From: Phorcus lineatus
Lineage: Eukaryota; Mollusca; Gastropoda; Trochida; Trochidae
Reading direction: 5' to 3'
DNA: 64,000 nt
Assembly: GCA_921293015.1 (NCBI GenBank)
Contig: OV121098.1
Span: 11,507,016-11,571,015 of the forward strand
Shown one piece after another: positions 44,231 to 56,531 of this stretch (within the stretch, counting starts at the first letter, position 1; the number at the start of each line of letters is the position of its first letter). The notes beneath the pieces are model-generated. The model was not told the DNA's origin, ran no database searches, and saw only the letters and a list, made by a program, of their open reading frames with translations. The translations under genes were made by a program, and so were the position numbers.

Positions 44231-46174
44231 AGTTTTATGGAATTGCTAGCGTTTCTGAAATGCATCTTAACAAGATTTATAGACTTTGATTAGCATTATG
44301 TTAATTGGATAAGATGCTATTTCATATTTGAATCAATTAGCAAATACAATTTACATAAAGACTAGAGCACAAAACATCTTGAACTACAGTCCAATATGCT
44401 AACCACAGAAAATAGAGAAATATGTCTTAATTTTGACCAATAACTTTGGCCTATAAGTAAATGAAGGTTTTTTAACAATCCATTTCAAATGGTTTCTGCA
44501 TTTATAACAAATAATCAGGAGAAATAGGCAGGTGATATATAATTGTATCACAGACATTGATGTTCACTGATAATAAGAGATCTGCAAAAAGAATTTATGA
44601 AAAACTAAGAACAGAAGATGCTGAGACATATAGATACATTTCTCTCACTGTAAACTATCAAAATCTCTGAAAAGGAAAGTTCACCACAATCACAAGCGAC
44701 CATTACGCTCATGAATTTTCATGATTCAATGAAGATTTGTCTCCAGTCTATGTATGTGTATCCACTTGAATCCAACACATTTACGCATATGATGCCCACA
44801 TTGGGTAATCCACTCCACATGAGAGAGACGCGATTCAGCTTTTCTCTTTTTCCTCTGGGGGTCCCTCTTCCACTGGTATTTACGTTCAGCGAGATCAAGT
44901 TCTGATATTATATTAGAGCGTAAGGGTACGAAAACATGTCTTTGTTTCAGAATCTACACACATCTAATGCCATAAGAACACGACCAGTCTTGTGAGGTTT
45001 TTGGGAGGGTTCTTATTGATAAACTTATAGCCATGTTGTGGCCGTGGATATGGTTTAAGAGATGTTTTGTCTTGGGAATTAAATGTCATTCAAGTTATGT
45101 GTTTGGATAGATGTGGAATTTTTTTGATAAAAGGGGAAATTGTCAAGCGGATGTTTCAAGTGAAAATATTTTTTTCGGAATTTTCTGAATTACAGATTTT
45201 CAATAATAATCAATTTTGTTGTTCCAATTTACTCAGTTTCAATATGATCTCTGTGTTAAGATATGCATGGATGATTTTTGATAAAAGCAAAAATGTCATG
45301 CATGCAGATACAATTTCTTACAATTTTTCATATTTACTGAAGAGTTAATATTTGTAATTGTTAATTGCCATTGAATTAAGTTGTTATTTTGAGCCCTTTT
45401 TGAGACTGCTACCAAAAATATCTAATTGTTTGACAAAATAACGAATCAAGGTAAAGCTTTTTAAAAAAATTTTTGAGAAATGTTTCAAAGAACTTTGTTG
45501 CCTAACTTAAAAAAATCTCTCGAAAGAAATCATGAACCAAACTTTTTGAAGATAATAGGTGAAGAGAATATATGTGTATTAAAACATTCAGAAGCTTAAT
45601 AAAAGTCAAAAATAGATATATAGTCAAATCTTACATTACATTATTGAGATTTATAAAGAAATGGGAATAGAGCAATGGTAAATCTTTATCTACGCAGCTG
45701 TGATAATTAAGTTCCAAGGATTGACTAAGTATGAATAAATTAACAAAGGCAAGGAATTAGTTTCATATTGGTTAACTTATGGGTGAAGTAAAAGACTGAA
45801 ATGTACTAAGACACCTTAGCGCTAAGGGCTTCCTTTACCGACAGTTATACCATTGACTTATGAGAATGAGTGGTGTTTATCATGTTAATTTTCTGCATCT
45901 TACTTCTTCAGTGCAAAGATGAGATGCCTGCATCAAACTTTTTCAGTTTTCTGAATAGATTTAACTGATGATTTGATTACCTTTTAGATCAGTTCTACAT
46001 TTATATTGTATGAATGTTGGAGAAAAACAACCTCCAGACATCTTGGAGACGTCTTTGTGATACAGATACAATCTGGACATGAAAATGCTTTGTCCTTATA
46101 GTTTTCTCTGTGATAGTTCTCGTTTTTTCAGTTTTTATTCATGTCTGTTTCAGTTTTCCATTGTCCCGTTTCAG
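44231..46174. other. AT-rich non-coding stretch
   Basis: Frames at 44711-44905 and 45067-45348 are unrecognised and of chance-like composition. Confidence 0.5.
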
Positions 46175-46336
46175 GTCTTGAACTGCTTGGAGAGTTGGAA
46201 TCAATCCAATATCTTGTCATTCCTCGGATCAAACATGGCTGACAAACCCTCTATTATTGGAACTCTTCAAAGAAAAGTCATGAAAGTGTTTGATTTTTCC
46301 AAAATGGCAAACAGAATTGTTCATTGGTGCCCATAA
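46175..46336 (+). CDS. Candidate terminal coding exon, gene unknown
   Basis: The acceptor TTTTCCATTGTCCCGTTTCAG is strong (AG at 46173-46174). The frame then reads 53 codons in phase 0, starting VLNCLESWNQ and ending NRIVHWCP with TAA at 46334-46336. AATAAA lies at 46344-46349, only 8 bp after the stop. A nested ATG at 46232 has the context AAACATGG (A at -3, G at +4) and would give a 34-codon ORF. The product is not recognised. A chance ORF is possible. Confidence 0.22.
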   Translation, partial: VLNCLESWNQSNILSFLGSNMADKPSIIGTLQRKVMKVFDFSKMANRIVHWCP

Positions 46337-46349
46337 TCTGAGGAATAAA

Positions 46350-48765
46350 GGTTTTTATAGGAGAAATTTTATATTCAATAAATGAAATGAATACAAATTA
46401 AGTTTTTGTAATAAAGTTTTATGAAAGTTATGGTTCATTGAATTCCTAAAAACAGATTTAGGATCAAGTTGTGTGCAGTTCTTTGAGAGAGATGGTGAAA
46501 GTAAAAATATCATGCAGCCGTGAAGCTAAGGATACCTTCTTTCTTTGAAGCAATTTTTCCTTAAATGATCAAAATTGCATGAAAATGCAAAGTGCCTTTC
46601 TTTTTCTTTTAATTTCTTTATTCTTTTATAAATTTGTGTTTTGAAATTTTAACTGATTGCAGAAATTTAACTTTATATCTAATTCTTTTTAATTTTGCAA
46701 ATATCTACTACAATTTATAGGGGTATAAGTCGCAAAATTTGAGGATTTTGTATTAAAAATTTTAGCACTACACAATGCTTGACTTAATATGATAAAATCA
46801 TTATTTGAGCAAAAATGATTAAATTCATAATTATTGTTAAAAAAATAATTAATTTATATAAAAATGTAATGTGATTCCTGTCAAAATGTTTCCTTTTAAT
46901 TTGATGAAACAAATATCAAATACAGAGCAAGGTTGGTGAGTGAAGTCACAAGTTGTGACAACAACCATAAGTTGAACTATTAATTAATTTAGGATATTCG
47001 CTGCTCATGCAGTCACAGTGACAAAACTCAAATAACCCTAAATCATAATGTTCTTATATAATAAACCAAAATGAAGCGGCAATTTCTCAATTTTAATGAT
47101 TTCTGATTAAATATTCATCAAAATTAAGAAACGTAGTATTTTTCATTTTGAAATAATTCACAATTATGCTGACTCAGCAATTTTAATTGTAACTATAATT
47201 TGAGCAAGTTCTATAATCTGTTTTTCTTAGAAAGTAGATGTTGTTGAAAGAATATGATTTGTATGTATACGTTCAGGTATATTTTTAGATCATGAGTGGG
47301 AGAAAGCATGTTTTTAGTACAAATATAGCTTAAATGTTGATAATTTGATTGAAATGTTTGAATACATGTTGTGCCGTAGCGGCTAAAAACCCACAGTACC
47401 TTATATATTTTATATTTTTTTCTGGAAGAAAATTATGTTAAGTCAAACATGTTTTCATATTAAAAAAATTTTAATACAGGAACTAATTTAAATTTAAGAT
47501 TTCTCAAAAAAGGTCATCATTTCCCCATTGACTCCCATGTTAAATCCCTGACTGACACAGGGATCTTTGTCATAATATATATATATATTAACGTTAACCC
47601 CCATTTTTTTGGGTTGATATTTCAAGCAAATACACTAAACTTTTGAAAAAAACTAGTTAGAAAAAAAGTTTAATACTTTAGATTTGAGGAATGGACATCC
47701 TTTAGGTTTAATTCACATTATCAAAATTGAAACGTGACCCATCTCAAAGCGCTTCACTCTTAGCTACCTTTGCTTTAGGTACATGTTTCCACAATGTCAG
47801 GTTTGATTTTGAGCAAAAAGGCATTTCACTTTTTTCCTAGTTCCCTAATTGCCATTTACTGTCTTGTTCCTTGCCAAATCTTTATAATGGACTCCGTTCA
47901 TGTTTAAAACACTAACATTTGCAATACTTCACTTTTAGTTCAAGTAGTCTATTTTAAAGTTGGTTTATTTTGAGTATTTTAGAATTACAGCCGCCTTGCA
48001 AAATCTGTTTTGATAGACACAAATAATTATTTTCTTAATTGGTTCATACTAGGATTAATATAGTGCTATTTATATGTATGTTGTTTGAGCAATTTAAACA
48101 TGAATGAATCAACTATTCAAAGTTTCTTTAAAGTCTATTTTAAAATATATTTACCCTTAAAGTGAGTGTAAAAACATGATGGATATTTTTATTATTTATT
48201 TTTATCATTGTCCCATGATAAAGTTTTGCAATTGTAACATAGCAAACTGAAAATCATATTGATGAGTCACTGCTACTCATGAAAAAATGAACCGCACTCA
48301 AAATTCACTTAAAGGTAAGAAAAGATGTAGATGGATGTTTCCATTGGGCTGTTGGATTACAAACGGGTAGGTTTGATGTTTATCGAAGTTGATGAAATAT
48401 ATCAATGAAAACACGTGAAAGGGAAGGAAGGGATATATCAGATTCATTTTTTTTCATTCAATCAAGAAAGTTTCCTTTAATATGCCTTGTATTGAGTGAT
48501 TTATGACCCAATCAAAAGTTTTTCCTTGTAAAGTAAATAGTGATTAATGGCCAAATAAGGAAATATCTTATATTTTGATAATTTTTCCATTATGAGTTTT
48601 TTCAAACAATTTTTATTTATTAATATTTTTCATTAATCTTTAATCAGTATATCAATTCTCAGAAATAAGAGAAATAAAATGTTTTTTTCTCTTTTCAAAA
48701 GGGAAAAGTTCTATGTAATCAAGTCTGAAGCCTACAGAGAAACTTCACACTCAAGTCCGAAGGTT
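46350..48765. other. AT-rich non-coding stretch
   Basis: No gene recognised. A short (TA)n run lies near 47575-47590, preceded by CCCATTGACTCCCATGTTAA. Confidence 0.55.
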
Positions 48766-48862
48766 GAGTGGATAAGCAGTCGGTTTAGTCAGTGCTAGCT
48801 ATATTGTGAGTGCATGAGTTTGAATTTTGCAACAGGCATGTCCTGAAAAATTATATATGCAT

Positions 48863-48908
<46 letters not shown>

Positions 48909-49771
48909 GTAATAATAATAATAATAATAATAATATAGCATTTGTATTACGCAGTCTCAACACCAAAGGTATGCTCAAAGCACATAAGTTGTTTGATAGG
49001 CTGTTCAGTTCAGTTTCATTTTTATTATCTTATAAACTGTTCACACATTGTTTACTATCGAAATTGTATGAATTTCCTCAAACTATATAGCATGACAGTC
49101 TCCAACCGTAATTGTTTAATGCAGCTTTGCTGTAATTTGTTTATCTGTCTGTCTCTCATCCCAGCTAAACCCATTCTATACTAACATAAACTCACTGTAA
49201 CATCTCACTAAATCTTCTCTGTCACAGACCAATTAACATGCAGGCGATGTGATGTGGTGTGATGCGATGTGATATACACGCTACATGGGATGTTAATTGT
49301 TCATTGTTAGTCTATTTGAGTGGATAAGTTGTTGGTATGGTCAGTGCTAGCTATATAGTTGCCTGACTCCAAGGGTGTGAGTTTGAATTCTGCAAGGGGT
49401 ATGTCCTGAAAAATTATTTAAAAAAATATAAATGTAACAATATTACAATGTTCACACATTGTTTACTATCGAAATTGGATGAACATCCTTATGAAAGCTG
49501 ACAAGAAACTGTATAACATGAATAAACTATAACATGACAGTCTCCAACTGTAATTGTTTAATGCAGCTTTGCTGTAATTTGTCTGTGTGTCTGTCTGTCT
49601 GTCTCTCATCCCAGCTAAACCCATTCTATACTAACATAAACTCGCTGTAACATCTCACTAAATCTTCTCTGTCACAGACCAACATGCAGGCGATGTGATG
49701 TGGTGTGATGCGATGTGATATACATGCATGTGTGCTACATGGAATGTTAATTGTTCGTTGTTAGTCTATTT
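48766..49771 (+). repeat. Duplicated SINE-bearing block (two units)
   Basis: Unit 1 is 48766-49317 and unit 2 is 49318-49771. Each opens with a tRNA-like head (GAGTGGATAAG, then GTCAGTGCTAGCTATAT, then GAGTTTGAATT as a box B-like motif) and TGTCCTGAAAAATTAT. Each ends with TCTCATCCCAGCTAAACCCA, CATCTCACTAAATCTTCTCT and GCAGGCGATGTGATGTGGTG. The distal half is very similar between units, with a period of about 450 bp there. Unit 1 alone has the (TAA)n tract. Confidence 0.85.
48863..48935. repeat. (TAA)n microsatellite
   Basis: About 24 trinucleotide units with one AGT interruption at 48907-48909. It is followed by TAGCATTTGTATTACGCAGT and CTCAACACCAAAGGTATGCT then CAAAGC, a string I associate with dispersed elements that carry (AAT)n tails. 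Confidence 0.9.
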
Positions 49772-49883
49772 CTTGTATATTTCACAGATTTAGATGCAAA
49801 AAGATTTGAATATTAAGATTTTGGCTAGAGATGAATCATATATTTGAAGAAAAATGATTTCCAGTTGTAATCATACACATTAT

Positions 49884-50006
49884 ACAATTATAGACTGGTG
49901 ATGAGGTCAAAACCTAGCTGTTTTTATAGACCCGAGGAAAGCAATATTGACAGAGGACGAAGTCTATAAAAACAGGTATTGACCGAATTCACCAGTCCAT
50001 AATTGT
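49884..50006. repeat. Long imperfect hairpin, ~45-bp arms
   Basis: The arm 49884-49931 (ACAATTATAGACTGGTGA … CTGTTTTTATAGAC) pairs with 49962-50006 around a 30-base loop. The final 13 bp next to the loop and the outermost 18 bp (one G/A difference) pair nearly perfectly. It could be a fold-back MITE or a structured RNA. CpG-richer sequence with TTTGACGTCATTATG follows at 50130. Confidence 0.7.
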
Positions 50007-50349
50007 TTTATTATGTTTCGAATTAAATACGAGTGAAAAGGAAAAAATACAGTCATGAACAGCAATTTGGATTAATTGTTCAACATGACGGTCAAATGAC
50101 ATCACGATAACAATAGCATGCAACAACGGTTTGACGTCATTATGTCTATTTCAAGTCAATATCACTTTTGGTCGAACTCGGAGTGAAGTCGATATGTTTT
50201 CTGTCGACTGACCGCTTCTCGACCAATCGGATCACCGGAAAATAAGCTTACATAGTAACAAAAGATATTGTTGTAAGAGTCGTATCTTTGCCCTGCACTA
50301 GGCATTACGAGACATAGAGGTGATAAAGAGGAGTGGGTTATTCAATAGT
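50007..50349. other. CpG-richer non-coding stretch
   Basis: Contains a single CRE octamer (TGACGTCA near 50132), CCAAT in GACCAATCGG near 50222 and several CpG. No gene recognised. It may belong with the hairpin as one dispersed element. Confidence 0.35.
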
Positions 50350-50712
50350 TGAACTCTCCCTTTTAGAGTTCCTAGATCAACCACTGGTGCCATAGTTTAC
50401 TGAACACTTGTTAGTTTGTTGCTTTCAACATAGTTATACTGACCACCTTTAGCAGACACTTGACCTATATATACATCCCACTACACTAGGAAATGTTTTG
50501 CCATAATAGCGAATTAAAGATTTTGATAACCAATAGATGAACCCTCCCTTTTAGAGTTCCTGGATCTGCCATAGTAACTTGAACACTTGGTAAATTGTTG
50601 CTTTCAACATAGTTTAACAGAAGTGAAGAAGATCCCCTTTAGCAGACACTCCCCACTAGATTGGGAACATTTTTGCCACAGTAGTGAATTTAAGATTTTG
50701 ATAACAAAAATT
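50350..50712. repeat. 188-bp tandem duplication
   Basis: Starts at 50350 and 50538. Shared words are TGAAC-CTCCCTTTTAGAGTTCC, GAACACTTG, TTGTTGCTTTCAACATAGTT, CTTTAGCAGACACT and AATT-AAGATTTTGATAAC. Copy 2 lacks about 20 bp in the middle. Confidence 0.85.
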
Positions 50713-51439
50713 AAAGTCATGCTATCCTACAGACAACAAAATACAGGGACTCAATGTGAAAGAGTCTTTGCTTGGCAAAAGTGATATATGCACATGTGCA
50801 CATATGAAAAATATGTTTCTCCTCTTGATTAAACATATGGGTAACAAAAGGGGTTTCTTTTCTATTTTTCAATCAGTATATCATTTCCTGTTTCAGGGTG
50901 GGTAATTGAGTCAATGCAAAATACTTTTCCTCATGGAGATTATAAATTATTTGAAAAGTGAAAAAGAGTAGTTTATTGCCGAACGAGGAAAGGTTGCAAA
51001 CCTCCAGAAGATTATTCCATTGTTGAGACCTAACTACAACTACAGGCATGTAACAAGACAAGTTAAATGTTCGTCATCCGTCTATTTCAAGTCAAAGGAT
51101 TAACTTGTCTTCCCCAGTGCAGTGAAATGTGTATACACACACTTGTAAATCTCACTTTTGTCTTTGGTGAAGTTCATGTCATCTCTGAGGGATGATATCT
51201 GGCAGCTTAGTGATATATGGAGGTTAATACATGAGCAAATGTGCAATGTGGTTTTCCGAAACAACTATAAATCTTTGTGCACAGAAGTTGATAGAGGTTC
51301 AGATCGATGAGCTTTGAAAGAAGATTTTATCATGACCTATTCTTAGCTTAGGGATATAAAGAGGTTAATACAAGAGCAAATGTGGCATATGATTCACAGA
51401 GTATGGTTTAGGTTTGTTTAGATTTTTAAGCACTGATTT
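50713..51439. other. Non-coding stretch
   Basis: No feature recognised. The minus frame 50873-51061 is unremarkable. Confidence 0.5.
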
Positions 51440-51860
51440 CTAAGGATGGGTATCTGCATTGCAATATATAGCTTTACAGAAAAGCGTATTTCAATACGTA
51501 TTGCAATATATTGGTTCTTTTTATATTTTAGTTTTTCCATGCTCTCTTTGCTAAATAACAGCAATTAGAACAGTGATCAATGCTCAAATGGCCCGTCATT
51601 TTGTAAAGAGAGATAATATGGTGACTGCTTTCGGACTTTAACATGTCTGTACTGTTTTCACTTTGCAAGTTTACACTTTTTGTTACAGCTTTCAATAAAA
51701 TCACATTGTTTTCGTTACGTTTTTCTGCAATTTTACAAGGAAATTGTTAATTTTAAAAGCTCTGATATATTGGGTACTTTCAGAAGAGTGTACCGGTACG
51801 TATTGTCTTTATTCTGTATTGCAATATACCGATATACCGATAATACCGCGCATTAATTAC
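51440..51860. repeat. hAT-MITE-like ATTGCAATATA sequence
   Basis: GGATGGGTATCTGCATTGCA, then ACGTATTGCAATATATTGGT and, at the other end, TATTGCAATATACCGATATA then CCGATAATACCGCG. ATTGCAATATAT-rich ends resemble those of the hAT-like MITE at 56100-56531. Clear terminal repeats and target duplication were not found. Confidence 0.3.
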
Positions 51861-53430
51861 CAAATCTTTATATTTATTTGATATGAAAATAGCAAAATAA
51901 CCTGCTTCGTGAAGATTTGTGATAAAAAAATAACTGCAAGTTTCTATGAAACCACTAAAAACAAACAAAGGCAATTGGCACATACAGATAATGTGACACA
52001 GGTTATGTTTCACTGTATACTTATTCAATGTACTTACTTCTACTCTGATTCTGAAATGTAGGTTAAATTTATGAAATTTATGAAATAAATGTAGATTTAA
52101 AGTTTTTGTTTGTGCTTCAATAACTTTGTCCTTGTATGCATTTTATTTAATTTTCCATAGCCTTTGGTACTTACAATACATGAACCTGCATACTACCTGG
52201 TAATATTTCTAGTTTTATTAACAAGAATTGATATTTATATACTCAAGATCATATGTACTTGTCAAAGATATATAACAACTATGATAAGTATAGAGATAAT
52301 ATATATATGTATTTTATAGTATGAAGATAAGCAGGGCTTTACAGAAATGTAAATAAATGTAAAATAAATTGGATATATTTAGTATTTCTTAAGGAAATGT
52401 AAACTACATCAAAATTTAAATATATGAATAACTTGACACTTCTTATTCCGATATTATTAGGAAGTTAAGACATTAAATGATGAATTCTATGTATAATCTC
52501 AAGCCAAGTAGCTCTAAAGAAATAGGAAAACTCAAAGTTATATAAACCAGATCACCATATATTCTATTTGACATTGAAAAAGTGGAAACAGGTCCAAAAT
52601 AATTTGTTCTCAGACATTCTCACCAAAAGTTAGCCATTTTTCAAAAAGTTATTAAATCCTGTCGTGAATTCCATATCTTATCAAAGTTATTTATGGATAA
52701 AGTTAGGAAGTCGCTCCCTTGAAATATAAACTTGTATTTAAAAACTCGGAAATCTTAATAAAATCTACTTCTCAGGACCTGTTTTGCCAATTCTCTGTAT
52801 GTATCTGTCTCTTATCTGAAATTTTGGGTTAAAAAGTAAATTTCTTGAAAGCATGGAATCGTGAAAGACATTTTTATCATGAAATCAGTGTTTATGTCGA
52901 AGCATCTGTTCGTGTTGTTGAAAATTTTTTTTCTTTTTAACTTTTTTTCTATTTTATAAGAGTTTGTCGACGCAGTGACGCTGATAGTAAGACGTCCGAA
53001 ATAAGTTAATTTGTCTTGCAACGAATATGTTTTTAAGATATAAAGAGATTTCCTGATGTTTTCAAAATTCAAGTTTTTCATAATTAACTAATTAAGTGTC
53101 AGATGATTCTGGGTTGCCAATGTCCAGAGATGAATGATTTATCCCGAAAAAAGCTGTAATTTGATGTTTCATACCATTAACATTTAGTTTTTGAATCATT
53201 TAGTGCCAACCATTCTGCGCTGCCAAATTTAAGGACTGTGATTTAATAGAGAATTCTTGAATTGTAAAAGTGACACACAAAGTATGTTTAAAATTATCTA
53301 TGTTGCTTAAGTAATAACCAATTTACCATGTGTCCTTCTTAAAGTTCAAATCATGTCATAACTGTTACATTTTCACCACTTGAATACCAAAATTATTATA
53401 TTTACTTGTTTTCAATAATAATTAGCTTAC
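51861..53430. other. AT-rich non-coding stretch
   Basis: No gene or repeat recognised. The minus frame 52812-53081 is lysine-rich and chance-like. Confidence 0.55.
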
Positions 53431-53730
53431 GGCAATATAAATGTTACGAGGTTGAAATTCAACGTCCCGTTTGCTTCTATACTGCTTGACACTACCATAC
53501 CATATTTGTTGTTGTGACTGCTATAGAAAATTTTCCAAAATTATGTTTGCATCATAGGCACAGCAACCTGGTTTTCAATCCCAAAACTCAAGCTATTTAT
53601 TCTTACTATGTACTGAAGTGATAAGCATTAAAATGGTAATTTTCAGATAAGACCAGTAGTTCTTGACTTAATAACACTATTTTTAAAGTTTGACATATTT
53701 GACCGAACAACATACGCTGTGCCCCTTTAA
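53431..53730 (+). mobile_element. Family D element, copy 3
   Basis: Begins GGCAATATAAATGTTACGAG and ends AAAGTTTGACATATTTGACC, then CATACGCTGTGCCCCTTTAA. The middle word AGTGATAAGCATTAAAATGGTAAT matches copies 1 and 2. Confidence 0.75.
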
Positions 53731-54011
53731 GGTAAAGAAAACGCATGTCAATTGATAAATGAGATTTTGCCCTTTAGATAACACATTTTGCACAAACTAA
53801 TATACATTAGGGAAAATTTGAAGAAAAGAAAGGCTACAATGGCTTTTAAAAGTTCCTTAATATCCTTCATCAGTTAAGACAGTGAACTACGAACGTTTTT
53901 AATCAGGAGAGAATCGTAACCATGAGAACCTGCTCAAGATGGTTGTGACAAAGCCGTAATATTTCTATTGGTATTAGGATCACAGGAAGTAGTCTTCATA
54001 TTTGGACTGTA
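53731..54011. other. Non-coding stretch
   Basis: No feature recognised. Confidence 0.5.
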
Positions 54012-54330
54012 TACCATATTTCCTCGAATAGACGCCCCTGGCGTCTATTTTTTCAGACACCTTTTATCCCCGGCGGTATTCGAGACCCGGCGTCTAATCG
54101 AGGCCGGCCTCTATTCATTTTATTGTAGGAACTTTCGTCCAGAGGGAGAATACATTATTTGCATTCAACTACGGGAGCATTAATGAATCAACTTATGACC
54201 CGGCGTGTATTCGAGACCCGGCGTCTATTCGAGACCCGGCGTGTATTTACTTAAAACAGTTATACCCCCGGCCTCTATTCGAGACCCGGTGTCTATTCGA
54301 GGCCCGGCGTCTATTCGAGGAAATACGGTA
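54012..54330. mobile_element. MITE with CCTCGAATAGACGCC inverted ends
   Basis: The left end TACCATATTTCCTCGAATAG then ACGCC is mirrored by the right end GGCGTCTATTCGAGGAAATA then CGGTA, with one mismatch in about 25 bp. Inside, CCCGGCGTCTATTCGAGA-type subrepeats of ~18 bp recur about seven times, clustered at 54078-54115 and 54195-54318. CpG is very dense compared with the flanks. A central ~75 bp is unrelated. Length 319 bp, no coding capacity, probable TA-type target. I recall near-identical ends from many invertebrate genomes, so this is likely a young, widespread DNA transposon derivative. Confidence 0.8.
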
Positions 54331-55004
54331 TTATGTATATTATGCCCAGTCAGTGGTGCTATTGAGTGAAAAAGCCTGCAAAGGCTTAAACATTGTTTTG
54401 ATTGGAGCAGTTGTCAAAGGATAATATCACATTTATTTTTCTAACTGGGGTCGGTAATATTATTGCTTTCCAAACAGTGGGTGGTATAGAAGGCGAAAGA
54501 GAGATATATTTATTCAAGACATCATATCTACTTCATAAGCATATTCTATTTCAGTTTGTCTCTGGCATTCATGGAAAATATTTCAGATATATATTATTTA
54601 GACATCTTTTTTTTATGGAGCATCAATACAATTCAAAATCAATTCTTGTTCATAGCGCTGCAAAATGATTACAATGAAATGTTTTAGATTTTATTTTGGC
54701 ACAGTTTTTAAGTAAAATAACAAACAAGGAAAAGTTTTTCACATTAAATCGTTGGCGACAAAATCAACCATAAACATTGAAAATAAACGAGGAGAAATTA
54801 AAATGAACCTAGATTTTTGTAATAAAACAATAAACATTTTTCCTTTTTTGAAAATTCTATTATTAATCTCTTAGCTTAGAGTTATTTTTAGATGCATCCT
54901 TTGTGTAAAGACTTAATTTATTTAACAAATTTGTCATTTAGCCAACTAAGTTAATCATGTTGACATAAAACTATAATATGCATATACTTTATGTATGTAT
55001 GGAT
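54331..55004. other. AT-rich non-coding stretch
   Basis: The plus frame 54402-54668 is unrecognised. Nothing else seen. Confidence 0.5.
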
Positions 55005-55088
55005 TATGTATGTATGTATGTATGTATGTATGTATGTATGTATGTATGTATGTATGTATGTATGTATGTTGTATGTATGTATGTATGG
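55005..55088. repeat. (TATG)n microsatellite
   Basis: About 20 units of TATG/GTAT with two interruptions, GGATTATG near 55012 and TTGTATG near 55070. Confidence 0.95.
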
Positions 55089-55820
55089 GAACATCTTTGA
55101 ACCCTTTTGAAAATATCTAATGTCTGTTATTTGCAAAGACTCGAGCCCCTTGATCAGTGGTGAAAATGGTGTTATTCGTGTTACATTTTCAACTGTTTTT
55201 ACAATGTTTAATCAGTCTATGGCATAGCCACAATAACTATCATATATTTGCCCACATCCTTTCATTTCCATCAATCAGCTGATATCAATCATTTGTAAAA
55301 CAACAAGCACCTTGTTCGGTGTTGAATATACGGTGTTGTTCTTGTAATATTTACACCTGTCGCTCCAGCTATCACTATGGAATTCTGGGATTGGCAAGGC
55401 TCAGAGATTGATAAATACGTAGGTTGATATTTCGGGAGAGACAACTCGGGGAAGGTATGCTATGGAGGTTAACTGTTTATAGAGTGCATTCCCTGTGATA
55501 ATACATCAAGGATGAGTGTTACAGACAGTTCTATTGGTGTGTTTTTGGTGGAAACAAAATTCGGAGGGCGTTCATGTTTTTATATTAATACCTGATTGTT
55601 ACCAGTCATTGAAAGAAATACGTTTTAAACAGTTGGAAGAAACTTACAGTACATGTAGATTTGTTTTTTGACAACTGAATGTGAAAGTGAATTCTACGAC
55701 TTCTGATCTGTGATATATTTCCTGGTTTATAGGAGAGTTATTTGTTCTTTGCTCTGCCCCTGTCATATTTGTCTCATATTTAACAGAAAATAGGTATCTA
55801 AGAATTATATGAAACTAGGC
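55089..55820. other. Non-coding stretch
   Basis: No feature recognised. Confidence 0.5.
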
Positions 55821-56075
55821 GAGGTGAGGTGATATGGGGTTTAACGCCGCTTACAAGAATATTTCATTTATGTTGCGGGTGCTAGTATTACTGCAGGAAA
55901 AAAGCCTGCAATACCATTGTGTCAATGCATTGCATTGAAACTTGCTGGCATCGGCTGGAACTAGCGAACCATGCATGGTACCCACTGATATTCAGTGTAG
56001 CATTGCACCCAAACCTGACTGCGTGTAGAACAATTCTCTACTGCAAAGTTGCCGAGCCCTGCAGATCCATCTGGT
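55821..56075 (-). mobile_element. SINE-like family B, copy 4
   Basis: On the plus strand it begins GAGGTGAGGTGATATGGGGT then TTAACGCCGCTTACAAGAAT and ends CGTGTAGAACAATTCTCTAC then AAGTTGCCGAGCCCTGCAGA. That is the 3' end and body of the SINE on the minus strand. The tRNA-like head of copy 3 is absent, so it is 5' truncated. No target duplication was identified. Confidence 0.65.
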
Positions 56076-56099
56076 ATGAAACTAAAAATCAGTTGATAT

Positions 56100-56531
56100 T
56101 AGGCTGTGCAATATCATTGCAATACCAATATATTGCTGCACAAATTGTGAAATACAATTATTGCAATATATTATTTTTAATATGACAATATATAACAACA
56201 ACTAAATTTGAGTCAAATTTATTCAAAAAGATTACCCTTATTTGCTTAGCTTCTAAGAAAAATTCTTTTGGAGTGCAAGAATACGTGTTTGGCTTTATTG
56301 CAAATGATGGTAGACAGTTTTTAATTTGTATGCCATCAAAATTTACCTACAAATTCTATCTTTTTTAGAAATGTTCTATTTTTCCAAAAGTCTGTAGGTA
56401 TTTTATCAAATGTATGTTTAAAAGTATAGAAAGTTTAATGTCGAGTTTAATCAATATATTGCACTATTTTTGCAATACATGAGCTGTTTTTCACAATATT
56501 GCAATTGAATTTGGTGCAATACTCAGCCATA
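56100..56531. mobile_element. hAT-like MITE with 8-bp target duplication
   Basis: GTTGATAT (56092-56099) and GTTAATAT (56532-56539) flank the element and match at 7 of 8 positions, the hAT duplication length. The left end is TAGGCTGTGCAATATCATTG; the right end, reversed, is TATGGCTGAGTATTGCACCA. Both are rich in ATTGCAATAT further in. Length is 432 bp without coding capacity. Confidence 0.55.
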
